This document shows, piece by piece, positions 12,074 through 26,522 of a DNA stretch of 64,000 bases. The position numbers and the translations under genes were made by a program. The stretch's first letter is position 1, and every line of letters starts with the position of its first letter. Source of the stretch: Paramecium sonneborni (taxonomy: Eukaryota > Ciliophora > Oligohymenophorea > Peniculida > Parameciidae). Below the pieces are notes generated by a model. That model did not search any database, was not told the origin of the DNA, and saw only the letters and a program-made list of their open reading frames with translations. The stretch spans positions 866,397-930,396 of the forward strand of contig CAJJDN010000003.1 in the NCBI GenBank assembly GCA_905182985.1, in the 5' to 3' direction.

Positions 12074-14128
12074 TCATTTTGGTTTTTCATTAGCCATGTT
12101 AACACGAATATTTCTACCTCTAAATTTGGTTCCATTTTAATTTAAGGCTATTGATACCATATCCTTAGTTCTACATACTCCAAAAGCAGATCCTTTTGAT
12201 TATCCATCTTAACCTCTTAATAATCTAAGATTAAATAATTCAACTCCTCTATTTTTAAATTCATTTTTAACTTCATCTTCTGTAATTTTAAAATCTAATC
12301 CACCAATAAATATTTCTTATTCTTTTTTAACAGTTTATGAAACTTAAACAGTTGGTTATTGATGATAATTTTAATGCTATTAAAATTATTCTTCAATAAT
12401 ATCTGGAAGAGTAGTAGCTTATTCAATTTCAATACCTCTACAATATCCATTTTAAGTTAATTCTTAATATTAATTTTCAAATTCTTCTTTTACATCTTCA
12501 CTAATATCAAATGCAACACCATTTTCATTTCTTAATTTTTTCATTCCTTTAATACTATTACAAATCTATTCTGAGAAATTATTTTTTAAGAATTTCCATA
12601 TATATCCACAAGCTTGGAATGATGTAGAAGTTCTTAATATATATGTTATATATCCTTCAAATGATCCCATCATTGATCTATTCTATAATTTATCTTTATA
12701 TCCACTAACACAAGCTAAAGCTCTAGCTAAAGCCTCAACAGGATCACATCTAGATATAATTTCCTAAGCTACAGGTTAAAATAAATCAACAATTTCTTTA
12801 CTAACTACTTATAAACTTGTTTATAAATCTCTTGAACTAGCCTTAATTATATCTTAATGTTAAGGAGCAGATATTTTGATAAATTTGATTTTAGCTATTC
12901 TCTCAACTCTTTCAATTAAGCTAATATCCTTTTTAGAATAGAAGGTAATACATATACCATCTTTTCCTGCTCTACCTGTTCTACCTGATCTATGTATATA
13001 AGATTCAATATCTTTTGGAGGATTACATTAAATAATTAAATCTACTTATGGGAAATCCAAACCTCTAGCTGCAACATTAGTTGCTACTAAACATTTAAAT
13101 TTTCCATTCTTAAATCCTTCAAATGTTACTGTTCTTTATTATTAAGGAATATCTCCATGTAAAGGTTATGTTTCAGCAGGTAATTTAGAATGCAAAATAA
13201 TTTCATTACATTCTCTTTTTGTTTCACAAAATATAATTGTTCTTGCATGTCTTCCTCCATAAACTGATACTACATCACCTATTGAACCAGTTAATTAATT
13301 TCTTGCACATTATAACGCATAATGCTTTACTGTTGTAGATGTCTAAGTCTAAAGATATAATCATATATATATATTTTACTTCATTTCTCTTTATCAAATT
13401 TATATGTTTAGTATTACTTTCCATATATTTCTATGATAATTCTTTCACCCATTCAGGTATCGTTGCACTAAACAATAACATTTATATTTTTCTATCATTA
13501 AAATATGACATTATCTTTTCTATATTTTCCTAGAATCCATAATTCAACATTTAATCTGCCTCATCTAACACTACTACTTATATCTCATCTAACTTTAAAA
13601 CCTTTCTTTCCAATAAATCCTATATTCTTCCAGGAGTACCTACCACTATCTCACATCCTTATCTCACTTAATCTATTTAGTTTCTTAAATCTGTTCCACC
13701 ATATATACTATATATTCTGTATTCATTTTCTTTATGTATTATTGAATTAAATTCTGTTGTTACTTAGATTGCCAATTCTCTTGTTGGTAATAATACTAAT
13801 ACATAAGGATTTTTATTTTATTTTAATCCTAGTCCTCGTATTCTTTCCAATATTGGAACACAATATGCAAGAGTTTTACCTGAACCTGTTCTATCCTATC
13901 CTATTATATCATCTCCATTATAAATTGTCTCAAAACATTATTCTTATATTGGAAACAAATTTGTTATTCCTCGACTCTTTCATTATTTATTGATATACTT
14001 ACTTCCAAAACTTTTCTTGTCTATTTATTCTTTATATAGACTTTTAAGTTGCTGTTCTCATTATTTCCTTTAATCTTCTTAACAACCTCTGGTTCAATTA
14101 TTTCAGAACTTTTTCTTCTAGTTAACAT
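12074..14128 (-). CDS. DEAD-box RNA helicase of DDX21/Gu type with GUCT and RRM domains
   Basis: ATP-dependent RNA helicase, probably nucleolar and in rRNA processing. Motifs in order: Q-motif region (LFPIQEQ), I TGSGKT, Ia PTRELA, Ib GTPGRI, II DEADQML, III SAT, then GGRHARTIIFCET, IV-V VATNVAARGLDFPQVD and VI YIHRSGRTGRAGK. A GUCT domain follows (DPVEALARALACVSGY ... EGYITYILRT), then a C-terminal RRM with RNP2 IFIGGL and RNP1 SKGSAFGVC, ending NMANEKPK. A 31-nt intron sits at 13349-13379, and its removal joins KRNET to QTSTTVKHYALQC. About 670 residues. GUCT identifies the DDX21/DDX50 branch; the extra RRM after GUCT is not part of the animal proteins. Confidence 0.92.
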
Positions 14129-15018
14129 TTATTGTTAATCACAATTTATAATTTAATAAATTATTAATTTTTATTTTTTCTTTCCTCTTTTCAACTAATC
14201 ATTTTTGCTTCTACTTACATATTTTTATATTATGTCTCAGAAATTTATCTTTTATTTTTAACTTAAATAAATTCAAATTTTTTTAATTATCTTTCAAAGA
14301 TTCAAAATAAATTTATTAAAATAATCTTTCATTAATAATTAAAAAAAATGCCATTTCCTTTTCAAAGGTCTATTAAAAATCAATTTTACCAATATTTTTC
14401 AATCAAATTAAAATTTAATAAATTGATGGATTTCATCATCTAATACCTCTTTAAATTATGAAGATTTATTGCTAAAAATTTCCCTAATTATAAATAAATA
14501 GATATATTTCGCTATTTAGTTTATTTTAAGTATATAATTTTTATTGAAATGTTTTATCTTTTAAATTTTTGTATTAAAAATAGTATATTATTACATAAAT
14601 TGATAATTCTTAAAATATTATTAGACAAAAATAAATCACTATAGTTATTATATAAGCTCATCGATCAGATTTGATAAACTCATCGATCAGATTTGGAAAG
14701 CTATTTTTAAAATAAAAAATGAGAAAATTATAACAATTAAAAAAATGAAAAATTCTTAATTAACTATCTAAAAATACAATTTTTTGTCAAATTAAATTGG
14801 AAACTAAGATAGAAAATTAATATCGAAATCATAATTCTTCTTCCTATAATTGCACTTATTTTTAATATAAAAATAAGTTAAATAAAGAATTGTTGACATT
14901 TTACTTTATACTAAAAAATTTTATATCTCTCAAAAACAACATTTGAAGCAAAAAGAATAATAGGCTATAAAATATCTCAGGAAGTTATTTCTTATTTGTG
15001 GTTTTTTAAAGATTTTCT
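14129..15018. other. AT-rich intergenic stretch
   Basis: About 890 bases, very AT-rich, between the divergent starts of the helicase and the kinase-like tract. No coding frame could be supported. It contains a short two-unit direct repeat at 14657-14695. Promoters for both flanking genes should lie here but none has a recognisable motif. Confidence 0.6.
14657..14695. repeat. Two-unit direct repeat, 17-bp core, 22-bp period
   Basis: The core ctcatcgatcagatttg occurs at 14657-14673 and again at 14679-14695, more GC-rich than the surroundings. It contains the palindrome atcgat and a near-palindrome around gatc. A function such as a factor-binding site is only a guess. Confidence 0.55.
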
Positions 15019-17450
15019 ATGGATTCCTTTGAATATTTGATTATTTTTTACTGTGATGACATTTTTAAAGAGATCAATCTAATTTTTTATTCTAAAAAAA
15101 ATTTATCTAATTACACTATTTTTAGAAATTCATAATTAAACATTATTGGCTATCCTTTAGTAAAATTGAATTAATCAATTAATCCATCTTTAAATTCAAC
15201 CTATTAAGATAATTTTGTGACTAAAGCTTATTAATTTAAGATTGCAAATGATTTTATAATTTGTATGAAAAGGATTAATTAGTGATATTTTAAAAATAAA
15301 ATAATCCAAATTGGCTGATGATTATAATGTTTGAATTCCTTATTCATTATAATTTTTTATATGAATATTGATTTGACCTTTAAAGAAGTTAATAATAGCA
15401 CAATTAAATTCAATTATGAATAGAGTCCATTTGAAAGTAATTAAATATTATTTTTATGAGTTTTATAAAAATTCTAATTTATTTTTTTTATTTTATCTTT
15501 GAACTAATAAAATAGATTATTAACGTCATAAAAATACAGAAATACGATATCATAATAAAGTCTAAAATTTTATGATAGGTGTTTTTAATTACTGATTTCA
15601 ATTATTTTAGCTTAATAGCTAAGGTACTTTAGAATAAAAATAATTCAATAGACTAGGCTATTAAATAATAATTGATTGAATTTAACAGTTTACATTTATA
15701 TATTAGAATTTTTAATAATGACACACTATTCAGTTTATTTGATTTATTGTTATTTTTATTAATTAAAAAACATTTCAAATCAGTTATTTGCATACTTTTA
15801 AATCAAAAAAAATAAAAGAATAAGTCTATTAATTGCTCCTGGAATTTTGAACGTGCTTAGCAATATGATCAGAAATGAATAATGTTTATAAATTATTTTA
15901 TAAAAAAGGTAGAAGCAAAAAAAGAAGAAAATAGTTCTAAAACATTCTTTGTTTGATTAGACCATGAGAATTAAAATGTTGGAATAGCTTTGATTAAGTT
16001 TTTGGTATAATTGTAAAAATACATAATTAATTTAGGGAATAATTTATTAAAGGATATTTGTAAGATGAATTGAGAATGAAATATATATTTAATAAAATGA
16101 TCTAAACCTTATAAATGTGTAATAATTGATTAATTAAATTGGGTATTAAATGAATTGTATATATTATATATAAAATTTGAAAATGATATGAGAGGCTATA
16201 TAAGCAATTATTATAAGCTATAAAATGATTATTATTAAAAAAATAATTAGATAAATGATTTAAGATTCTTTATTTGCTGAATCCTTTTGGAATCCATTTA
16301 AAGATAAATGGTAAATGAATTTGGATGATGAAGAAGTAAATATTTTTCATAAATTTGAAGGAATAAACATTTGATTTGTACTCTGAAAGGGGACTGGAGA
16401 GATTTAGAGTGATCTAAGATCAATTATTTGCCAATAGTTAATATATAAATTTAGTGGAAACATATATTAATTTAGATGAGAGAGGAGTAACTCTATAAAA
16501 TAAATTTGGTTAAATAAATATCAACGGGCCTAANTTCAATTATGAATAGAGTCCATTTGAAAGTAATTAAATATTATTTTTATGAGTTTTATAAAAATTC
16601 TAATTTATTTTTTTTATTTTATCTTTGAACTAATAAAATAGATTATTAACGTCATAAAAATACAGAAATACGATATCATAATAAAGTCTAAAATTTTATG
16701 ATAGGTGTTTTTAATTACTGATTTCAATTATTTTAGCTTAATAGCTAAGGTACTTTAGAATAAAAATAATTCAATAGACTAGGCTATTAAATAATAATTG
16801 ATTGAATTTAACAGTTTACATTTATATATTAGAATTTTTAATAATGACACACTATTCAGTTTATTTGATTTATTGTTATTTTTATTAATTAAAAAACATT
16901 TCAAATCAGTTATTTGCATACTTTTAAATCAAAAAAAATAAAAGAATAAGTCTATTAATTGCTCCTGGAATTTTGAACGTGCTTAGCAATATGATCAGAA
17001 ATGAATAATGTTTATAAATTATTTTATAAAAAAGGTAGAAGCAAAAAAAGAAGAAAATAGTTCTAAAACATTCTTTGTTTGATTAGACCATGAGAATTAA
17101 AATGTTGGAATAGCTTTGATTAAGTTTTTGGTATAATTGTAAAAATACATAATTAATTTAGGGAATAATTTATTAAAGGATATTTGTAAGATGAATTGAG
17201 AATGAAATATATATTTAATAAAATGATCTAAACCTTATAAATGTGTAATAATTGATTAATTAAATTGGGTATTAAATGAATTGTATATATTATATATAAA
17301 ATTTGAAAATGATATGAGAGGCTATATAAGCAATTATTATAAGCTATAAAATGATTATTATTAAAAAAATAATTAGATAAATGATTTAAGATTCTTTATT
17401 TGCTGAATCCTTTTGGAATCCATTTAAAGATAAATGGTAAATGAATTTGG
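15019..17450 (+). CDS. 5' part of kinase-like gene (coding tract, introns unresolved)
   Basis: From ATG 15019 a frame of about 90 codons begins MDSFEYLIIFYCDDIFKEIN and ends near 15290 at a TGA that is probably inside an intron. Coding-like segments continue on the same strand: MNIDLTFKEVNNSTIKFNYE (around 15361), FLITDFNYFSLIAKVLQ (around 15590) and LNWVLNELYILYIKFENDMR (around 16140). They lead towards the kinase-like domain at 17451, and I infer one gene. The middle is duplicated by the contig overlap 15409-16533/16535-17659. Intron positions were not fixed and no domain was recognised in this part; a PH-like or other N-terminal module is possible but not shown. Confidence 0.4.
15409..16533. 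repeat. First copy of exact 1,125-bp duplication flanking single N
   Basis: Identical to 16535-17659, separated by one N at 16534. It lies inside the kinase-like gene. Interpreted as an unmerged contig overlap. Confidence 0.9.
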
Positions 17451-17659
17451 ATGATGAAGAAGTAAATATTTTTCATAAATTTGAAGGAATAAACATTTGA
17501 TTTGTACTCTGAAAGGGGACTGGAGAGATTTAGAGTGATCTAAGATCAATTATTTGCCAATAGTTAATATATAAATTTAGTGGAAACATATATTAATTTA
17601 GATGAGAGAGGAGTAACTCTATAAAATAAATTTGGTTAAATAAATATCAACGGGCCTAA
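16535..17659. repeat. Second copy of exact 1,125-bp duplication
   Basis: Partner of 15409-16533. It continues into the intact kinase-like domain at 17660. Confidence 0.9.
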
Positions 17660-18856
17660 TTTACAGTAGTTTTACTAGTTAATAAATTAAAAATGTATTC
17701 ATTTGGATATAGAAATGTATTATGAAATTGAAAAAGTGTTGTTCTAATTGGAGAAATTTTAAGTAATATTTGTTGTAATTTAATAGATATTGTAATGTCG
17801 AGATAAAATGAGTGGAATGCCAAAATCAATAAAGAAGTATTTAAAATCAGAAGGAAAAGATTATTTAAAATAGATAATAAGAAACTAAAAATATGAGTAT
17901 TTATATGAGGATGAACAAAATCTTTATATTGTCATTTCATATTTAAACGGAAAGTAAATTCATGAGTTGACTTTCGAGTAATAGTATTTTGGTTTATTAA
18001 AATTGTTCTACAAATACCATAATGAAGGCTGGATTTTAAATCACTTTTTAGTAAAATTCGTTTTAATTTTTTAATAGGTTTCTAACATAATTTTGTTGGA
18101 TGACAATTGCAATATGGAAATTCTAGATAATTACAGGATAAAAAAGATGACACACGAATATTCTAAAGAAATATTTTAAGATGTTCAATTAATAAAGACT
18201 TACTTAATTACAAAGTATATTATATTAAAAGTTCTAGATTTCCTGAAAAAGAAGATATTGTACTAGAAATGATGAATAATAATGTTTAATCTGTTTAAGA
18301 GCTTCTGTTTAATTAAATTTTCATCAATTACTTTGGAGAAAGTGAATTCTATAGATTACTTAACTCATAGCAATATTAAAGATAAAATTACTTATCATAA
18401 AACTCTAAATAAAATTTATTAGAAACTTTCAATACAATTAGATCAAGCATTATGGATTCATCTGATGAATAGGATGATGATCCAATAAATCAAAGATTTA
18501 ATTTTGGTACCTAATAATTTGATGATTCTCCAATATTATCTCCTAGTTTAAAACCAAAACATTAATCAAGATTATCAAGCAGACAAGTAGTATTAGAAAC
18601 ACTTCTGTAAGAAAACATTATCACATAATAACAATTTTAATAATTCTATAAGGAAGAAGATTTTTAAAATGAATAGGAAATCAATGAATTTAGTGAGATG
18701 TTAACAAAAGAGATTGAAAATTCATCTTTAACTACTCCTATTCAAAGTGATGTAATCCAATAAATAATTATTATAGTCTAACACAACTTGTCCAAATACA
18801 GTTATTATTCACAGTAAAAAAAATGCAGCAAATCGCATTTGCGATATTCTACATGA
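17451..18856 (+). CDS. Protein-kinase-like domain lacking catalytic residues (pseudokinase) with Gln-rich tail
   Basis: After removal of introns 17763-17786, 18051-18077 and 18215-18237 (24, 27 and 23 nt, all TAG), the frame reads FQILQCRDKMSGMPKSIKK, then a hinge-like YEYLYEDEQNLYIVISYLNG, then a catalytic-loop position ILNHFLVSNIILLDDN, and ILDNY where DFG is expected. Kinases have HRDxxxxN and DFG there; the catalytic Asp of HRD and the DFG pattern are missing, while NIILLDDN keeps the shape of the loop. The tail (about 210 residues) is rich in Gln, Ser and Asp, e.g. SSIMDSSDEQDDDP and SRLSSRQVV. The first ATG in this frame is at 17451, but the true start is probably upstream (see 15019). 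The kinase assignment rests on motif order only. Confidence 0.55.
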
Positions 18857-19386
18857 AGCTTAGTAAGAGCTAATTTAAGCAGCCAAAAAACCATACAACG
18901 TGAATAAAGTGTAGAATGTTAGGAAAAATTTGTTTAATTTACATTGAATATCTGAATTACCCTTATTCATAATTTTTGTTATTATTTTTTACATTATATT
19001 TCACACTTACAACCCACTTACCTTTAAATTAAATGTTTTATTCAAATGCGATAATGTTTTGAAACACTTTTTGCCGTTTTGTATTATAAAAAGTATTTTT
19101 CAATTAAGTTTTCTCATTCTTGCTAACAAATTTTTATCATTAAATTTTTTTATTATTCTCCAGAATATTATACATTCTCTAAAACTGCTTAAGTGCTTCT
19201 TGAATCTTGAATCTAGATTGTATTCAATCAATAACACCCTTTTAACCTTTTCGTTATTCTTATAAATATTCTCTACTTAATCTAAATATTATTATTATTT
19301 TTTAGAAAATTTATTTATATTTGATATATTTTAATAGTTCTGTCAACAATAATTTAAAATTCTGCTGCCATAAATTAAATTATTTA
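18857..19386. other. Intergenic stretch
   Basis: About 530 AT-rich bases between the kinase-like stop and the Rrp40 start, both plus-strand genes. A plus-strand frame at 19059-19265 is low-complexity (Leu, Phe, Ile rich) and is not accepted as a gene. Nothing else seen. Confidence 0.5.
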
Positions 19387-20271
19387 ATGTAAAGTGCTGT
19401 TGTATATATAACTTTACCTGGAGAAACCATTTCACTCAAAAGTATGATAAGTGGAAATACAATAAAAACAAATAAACAAGATATTAATATAACTAAATAA
19501 CTAGAAATAGAAACCTTACATGTAGGATGGTTTTGGGTTGATTAATAAAAAATCGCAATTTGTCATAATCCTATATACTATTAGCCTGAAATTAATGACT
19601 ATGTAATTGTTTAAGTCACTGTAAGAATAGTGAATATTATTTTTGTGAACTTAGTAATGGTCTTGTTTATAATCTAAATTAAATGGATTTTGAAGGAGCA
19701 ACAAAAAAGAATAAACCAAATATTTAAGTTGGATAATTTTTATTTTCAAGAGTCGTTGAATTTAATCACTATTTAAAAGGCAAATTATCATATATAAATC
19801 CTTAAAGTAAAAAAGAATGGGTAAAAGTATAAAATTATAAAGACTACAGGAGAAAATCTATTTCGAGAATTGTCAGGGGGTGTTATTGTGGAATTACCTT
19901 TCAACTTTGTATAAAGTCTTTTAAGTTCTTAAACTAAGCCTGAATTATTTAAAGAAATAAGTAAATATACTAGTTTTGAAGTTTGTGTTGGTAAGAATGG
20001 TAGAATCTGGATTAAAGGGGCTGATGCTGTTTTGATTATTAATTTATTGAAACGATGTGCTTCTTTGCAGCTAGAATAATAATTAAATTTGGTTAATAAA
20101 TTTGCATCCCAGTTTATTAATGAAATTCATTATACATCATTTAATATATTTCATTCTCTTTCTAATTAAATATTTACTAGGATCCTAATGAAATTTACTA
20201 AAACATCCATCCAAGCATAAACTCCATCTTTTTCCCGTAAAAAAATAGCATCCACTGCAAAAATATTTTGA
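19387..20271 (+). CDS. RRP40: Exosome RNA-binding subunit Rrp40 (EXOSC3)
   Basis: Rrp40 is one of the S1/KH cap subunits of the RNA exosome. The start MQSAVVYITLPGETISL is followed by the S1-type region: PEINDYVIVQVTVR, SEYYFCELSNGLVYNL and FEGATKKNKPNIQVGQF match the family (FEGATKRNRP). The KH part has ELFKEISKYTSFEVCVGKNG and RIWIKGADAVLIINLLKRC. A frame break at 19621-19630 would be repaired by one more A (VRNSEYY), which suggests a sequencing error; another near 19830-19870 may combine an intron ending CAG with an error. The 3' end is uncertain: family alignment would end the protein near 20110-20120, whereas the frame stays open to TGA at 20269 and overlaps the minus-strand gene that ends at 20151. 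Confidence 0.82.
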
Positions 20272-20993
20272 TTTATGTTATTAACATACTTTACATCTAT
20301 TTTTATGGATAAAATATACATATTGCAATTTTTTTTGAAATCAGGAAAATGCTGATATTCATAGAGTTGAAATATAATGAAATCTAACTTCATAATATGA
20401 ACTCTTTATTTAAAAGTTTCTTTATTTTCTAAATATTGAAATTATTGAATACTTAATGTTTTAATTTTTTGTAATAGATTCGAATATAAATCACAGATTT
20501 ATTTATCTGAGAATTAATATTGATTATTATTGATTTAATTATATAATAATCGAGCAGCTTATAATTTTTCAATTGATGTGTCAATCCAAATCAAGTGTAG
20601 GATTTTATTGAATAAATCCATTATTGGGTTTTTGATATCACATTTTGTTAATTAGAGATGAAAGGTTTTAATTTTTAAATATAGATTATTATCTATGCCA
20701 AATCCATTAAATTGATACCATCTTAATCCTAAAATAAATTCTAATGCATTACAAGCATAGGAAACTTAATAAATAAAATTACCTATAATTGCATAACAAT
20801 AATTATCTAATATATAAACAAAATATTCTTAATCATTTTTTTTTTCATACATTTTTTCTTACATTTTTTCATCGTGATCGAACTTACCTTTTTTTTTATC
20901 GTATATAATATCATTGAATTAAGAATAACTTTGATCAATTGTCTTTAACTCAATCGATTAATACTCGAAAAATTATTAATCGTAGCAGTTCAT
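20151..20993 (-). CDS. Uncharacterised protein, about 280 residues
   Basis: A single uninterrupted frame on the minus strand from ATG (cat 20991-20993) to TGA (20151-20153). Composition is that of a real protein, with Trp, Cys, Asp, Lys and His spread along it: NALEFILGLRWYQFNGFGID, FNKILHLIWIDTSIEKLQ, YEYQHFPDFKKNCNMYILSI and FLREKDGVYAWMDVLVNFI. An acidic and basic patch (DKKKGKFDHDEKMQEKMYEK) lies near residue 40. No family is recognised. The ATG overlaps the stop of the K+ channel by four bases, so the true start may be a later Met (for example at about residue 45). Its 3' end overlaps the Rrp40 frame on the other strand. Confidence 0.6.
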
Positions 20994-22865
20994 ATATTAT
21001 TATTTTTAATACTATTTTTCAATTTAAAATCTTAAATATTTTTGATACTTTGCATTTTACTACTTAGATCATTTCCATCTTCATCATCATCATCAATATT
21101 GCCACTTGATTCTTCAAGATTGAATTTAAATTCAGCATTCCCTCCAATATTTTAGAGCATATCTTAATTAAAGGCAGAATTTCTAGAACTTATCTAACCA
21201 TTGACTAAACTATTTTGAAGAGAATCTGGATCATTACAATCTGTTTAAGTTTTGAAAGGATTATTATTATTATTATTAATTACACATAGATAAGATCCCT
21301 TTGAGTTTTTACTTCTTAATTTTTGACTTTTTCTAGCAGTATATTATTTGCTTTATCTACTTGCAATACTAAAGACATCAGCTTAACTTTCTTCACACAT
21401 TAAAACAGAACCTTCAGATATTAACTTTTATTTTTCTTTAAAAGCTGCTACAATTTAACTTAATTCTATTGATTTCTTTTGATTAAGATTCTTTTCCATT
21501 TTCATAATCTAATAAATAAAGATTATATAGTTTACACGATGTCTAGCTTTTAAATTCTTCATTTTAGTTTCTATATGAAGATCTAATTATTCAGTTAAAG
21601 CTGAATATAAACTCATTAAATCTTATGTAACTTCATCAAATAATAATTAAGATTATTCTACATACTCCATAACCTTTTAATTATTTTCTAATAGTTATTC
21701 TAATCGTCTTTCCATAAATTTTAATTCCTTAAGATTTAATTATGTTTATTCATGTTTATTATTAATTAATTCTGTATCATTTTCAATTACAAATTAATTT
21801 TTCAAATTTTAAATCTCATTATTTTCTTCATGTTCTTTTAATGTTTAAGTTAAATTCATTCCCATAACTGCAACAGGTCTATTAAGTATAATTATATACA
21901 ATGAAATAGATGTAATTCCAAGAAATGCAGCTATGCAAGCTATAAATTTTCCAGAAACACTTAAAGGCACTTTATCACCATATCCTACTGTTGTCATTGT
22001 TGCAATACACCACCATATTGCTTCAGTTATAGAATGAATCTTTTATTCATCTTCTACTATTTAAATTTCATCATATTCCAAATAATACATTATAATTGAA
22101 AAAAATAAGACCAAAAAGAGAAACATTGTAATCAAAATTATTATGTCTTTAGCCGAATGCTTTACTGTATCTACCTTTATAAGTGATTCATATATTTACA
22201 ATTATTAACATATCCTTTATAAATCTAGAAAGTTTAAACAATCGAAAAACTCTCATAAATCTTACTATTCTAATCACTCTTAATCCAGAAAGACTTGTAC
22301 CTTCAAATATTAGATTAAATAAGAAAGGCATTATTGCAAGTAAATCTATCAAATTTAAGGGAGATAAAATGAATTTTGCTAATTTTTAATCAAATGCTGT
22401 TGAACTAAGCATTCTCAGTAAGTATTCTAATCCAAAAAAAAGGAATAAATAATATTCTAAATAAAATGATATTTCATCATATTCAACATTACTTTCTAAT
22501 TTTAAAATAATAATCATACTGTTTTCCATTAATGAATCTACTATTATTGCTGTGCATGATAACAATATACTTGTTAATAATAGGAATTGTAAACAATATG
22601 CCATTAAAGAAGAATTAGGATCTTCTAGTAATATGTAAATATATTATTGAATTCCTTTACATATTACTTTCATTTTACCAAAAAAGCTTTAGTTTTGTAG
22701 TTTTCTTCTTAAAGAGAAATCTTCAGTTCTAAATTTTTGTATTCTACTCTTTTAAATCATTTTTTATTAAGATTCATTCACTTTTTTTGATTCACTTTAA
22801 TCTAAAATTTATTAAACAACTTATTTAGGAGAAATAATCTAACTTAATTTTGAATCTTTTTTCAT
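20990..22865 (-). CDS. Voltage-gated potassium channel (six-TM Kv type)
   Basis: Forms a K+-selective pore in the plasma or ciliary membrane. S1 lies in MAYCLQFLLLTSILLSCTAI, S2 near YYLFLFFGLEYLLRML, S3 near NLIDLLAIMPFLFNLI. S4 is LRVIRIVRFMRVFRLFKL with basic residues every third position. The pore helix and filter read AIWWCIATMTTVGYGDKVPL, and S6 follows (FIACIAAFLGITSISLYII). A long cytoplasmic C-terminus has coiled-coil-like stretches (LKEHEENNEIQNLKN) and an Asn and Asp-rich end. The frame shifts once near 22165-22190, between S4 and S5, probably an unplaced intron or error. The start is the first ATG; CAF1 is 151 bases upstream on the same strand. Confidence 0.9.
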
Positions 22866-23016
22866 TTAATTCTAAAAATTAATAATTATTAATAAATATA
22901 TAACTATCTTATAAATATAAAAAAGACTTTTTAGAGTTCAAAACAGAAGATTTAATGTTTTGAGTTAAATGATTCTGATATACTGATAAATAATATAATT
23001 CATAATTATTTAATGT

Positions 23017-24204
23017 TCAATAACCTTTTCTTTTGGATTAATCAGGTTCATGCATTTAATATTGGAAATAGTTGAAATTCACATATTATTATCCATATTG
23101 ATAATAAGAAGTTTGAAGTTCATCATATTAAAAATTTTGATTGTAGTAATATTATTAATCCATAGTATTAACTTATAAATTTGGATCTGGAGTCTATGAA
23201 GTTGAAGCATAAGTTTTACGTCGACTAAAATATAAAAATTAAAAATACTTATTTGGTACATAACCTTTTCCAATACCATATATGATATTCATATTTTTAT
23301 CAAAATCACTTTACAAATCTGGAAAACAAAATTTTAATTGATAATAACATTATAATGTTAGTAGAGCATCTGATCCTGCTTAATGTTCAGGACCAATACG
23401 AGTAACTTCAACTTTTGTTGCTAATCTACTTAATCCAGCATCTTTATATTTTTGATTATCTTTAAGAATATATTTCAAATCATAAATGGATGGAAAATAC
23501 AATTTCATCATTTTATAGAATTCTTCTTAAGTATCAGGAATTCCTGAATGATGAAATAAATGTAATAAATATCCAAAATCAAATTCTCCATGAAACACAA
23601 CATATTTAATTTCATCATTTAAAATAATTCCTTATTTTTAATCATATTAATACCACTTCCAGTTACTACTTCGCAGAATTCTACATAATCAATTCCTTTA
23701 GATGCTAAATCATCGAATCTTATTCCTGCTTATTCTAACATAATTTTCACAGGATTCATTAATTAATCATGTCTAAATATTATTACATGATCAAATACTA
23801 TGCATTAAATTTAAAATGAAATTGCCAAGTATTTTTAACCAAAGGTACTTCACCAGCTTCATTTGATATACTAATTCCAAGTTGAATGAGTTTATATTTT
23901 TAAACATTTCTTACTAATTATTAATATTCATAATCCTATTATATCTAGATTCAACTCACTTTATCATCATTTTCTGGTTGATCATACTCTGTTCCTGGAA
24001 ATTCTGTATCCTAAAATGATTCTTATCATAATACTAATGATATGACATTAAATTCTTCAATAAGAGATGCTATTTCTGTGATTTCAGCCATGAAATTATG
24101 AGACCATACATCAATAATATTAGTTTTAGTTAAATGTGTTAATTTAACTCTTGGTATGGATTCTTTAATCTTAATTATATAAACACATTTACTTTCCAAC
24201 TCAT
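23017..24204 (-). CDS. CAF1: CAF1/CNOT7-type deadenylase of the CCR4-NOT complex
   Basis: Removes mRNA poly(A) tails as a DEDD-family 3' exonuclease. Motif I is FNVISLDTEFPGTEYDQPEN, with the DxE formed exactly by removing the 24-nt intron 24011-24034. The next intron, 23936-23959 (GTGAGT donor, TAG), joins DDK to DYEYQQLVRNVQ. Then LGISISNEAGEVP, TWQFHFKFN, motif II region FHGEFDFGYLLHLF (second Asp) and motif III region QAGSDALLTL (the last Asp; family GSDSLLT). A 23-nt intron at 24170-24192 ending AAG follows the first four codons MSWK. A one-base loss in an A run near 23812-23820 breaks the frame after KFN. The C-terminus is Tyr and Gln rich. About 370 residues. Confidence 0.9.
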
Positions 24205-24293
24205 TTTTTATAGAATAATTTTTTAAAATAAAAAATAATTAGAATTTTAATGATAATTTTATAATATTAAAAATATAATATATTATGAACAGA

Positions 24294-26522
<2,229 letters not shown>

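Noticed and set aside
13339..13993. Three plus-strand hydrophobic frames
   Set aside because: Antisense to the DEAD-box helicase motifs; the hydrophobicity comes from complementing charged codons.
19059..19265. Plus-strand Leu/Phe/Ile-rich 68-codon frame
   Set aside because: Low complexity, no homology, in an AT-rich spacer; a frame of this length is expected by chance under this code.
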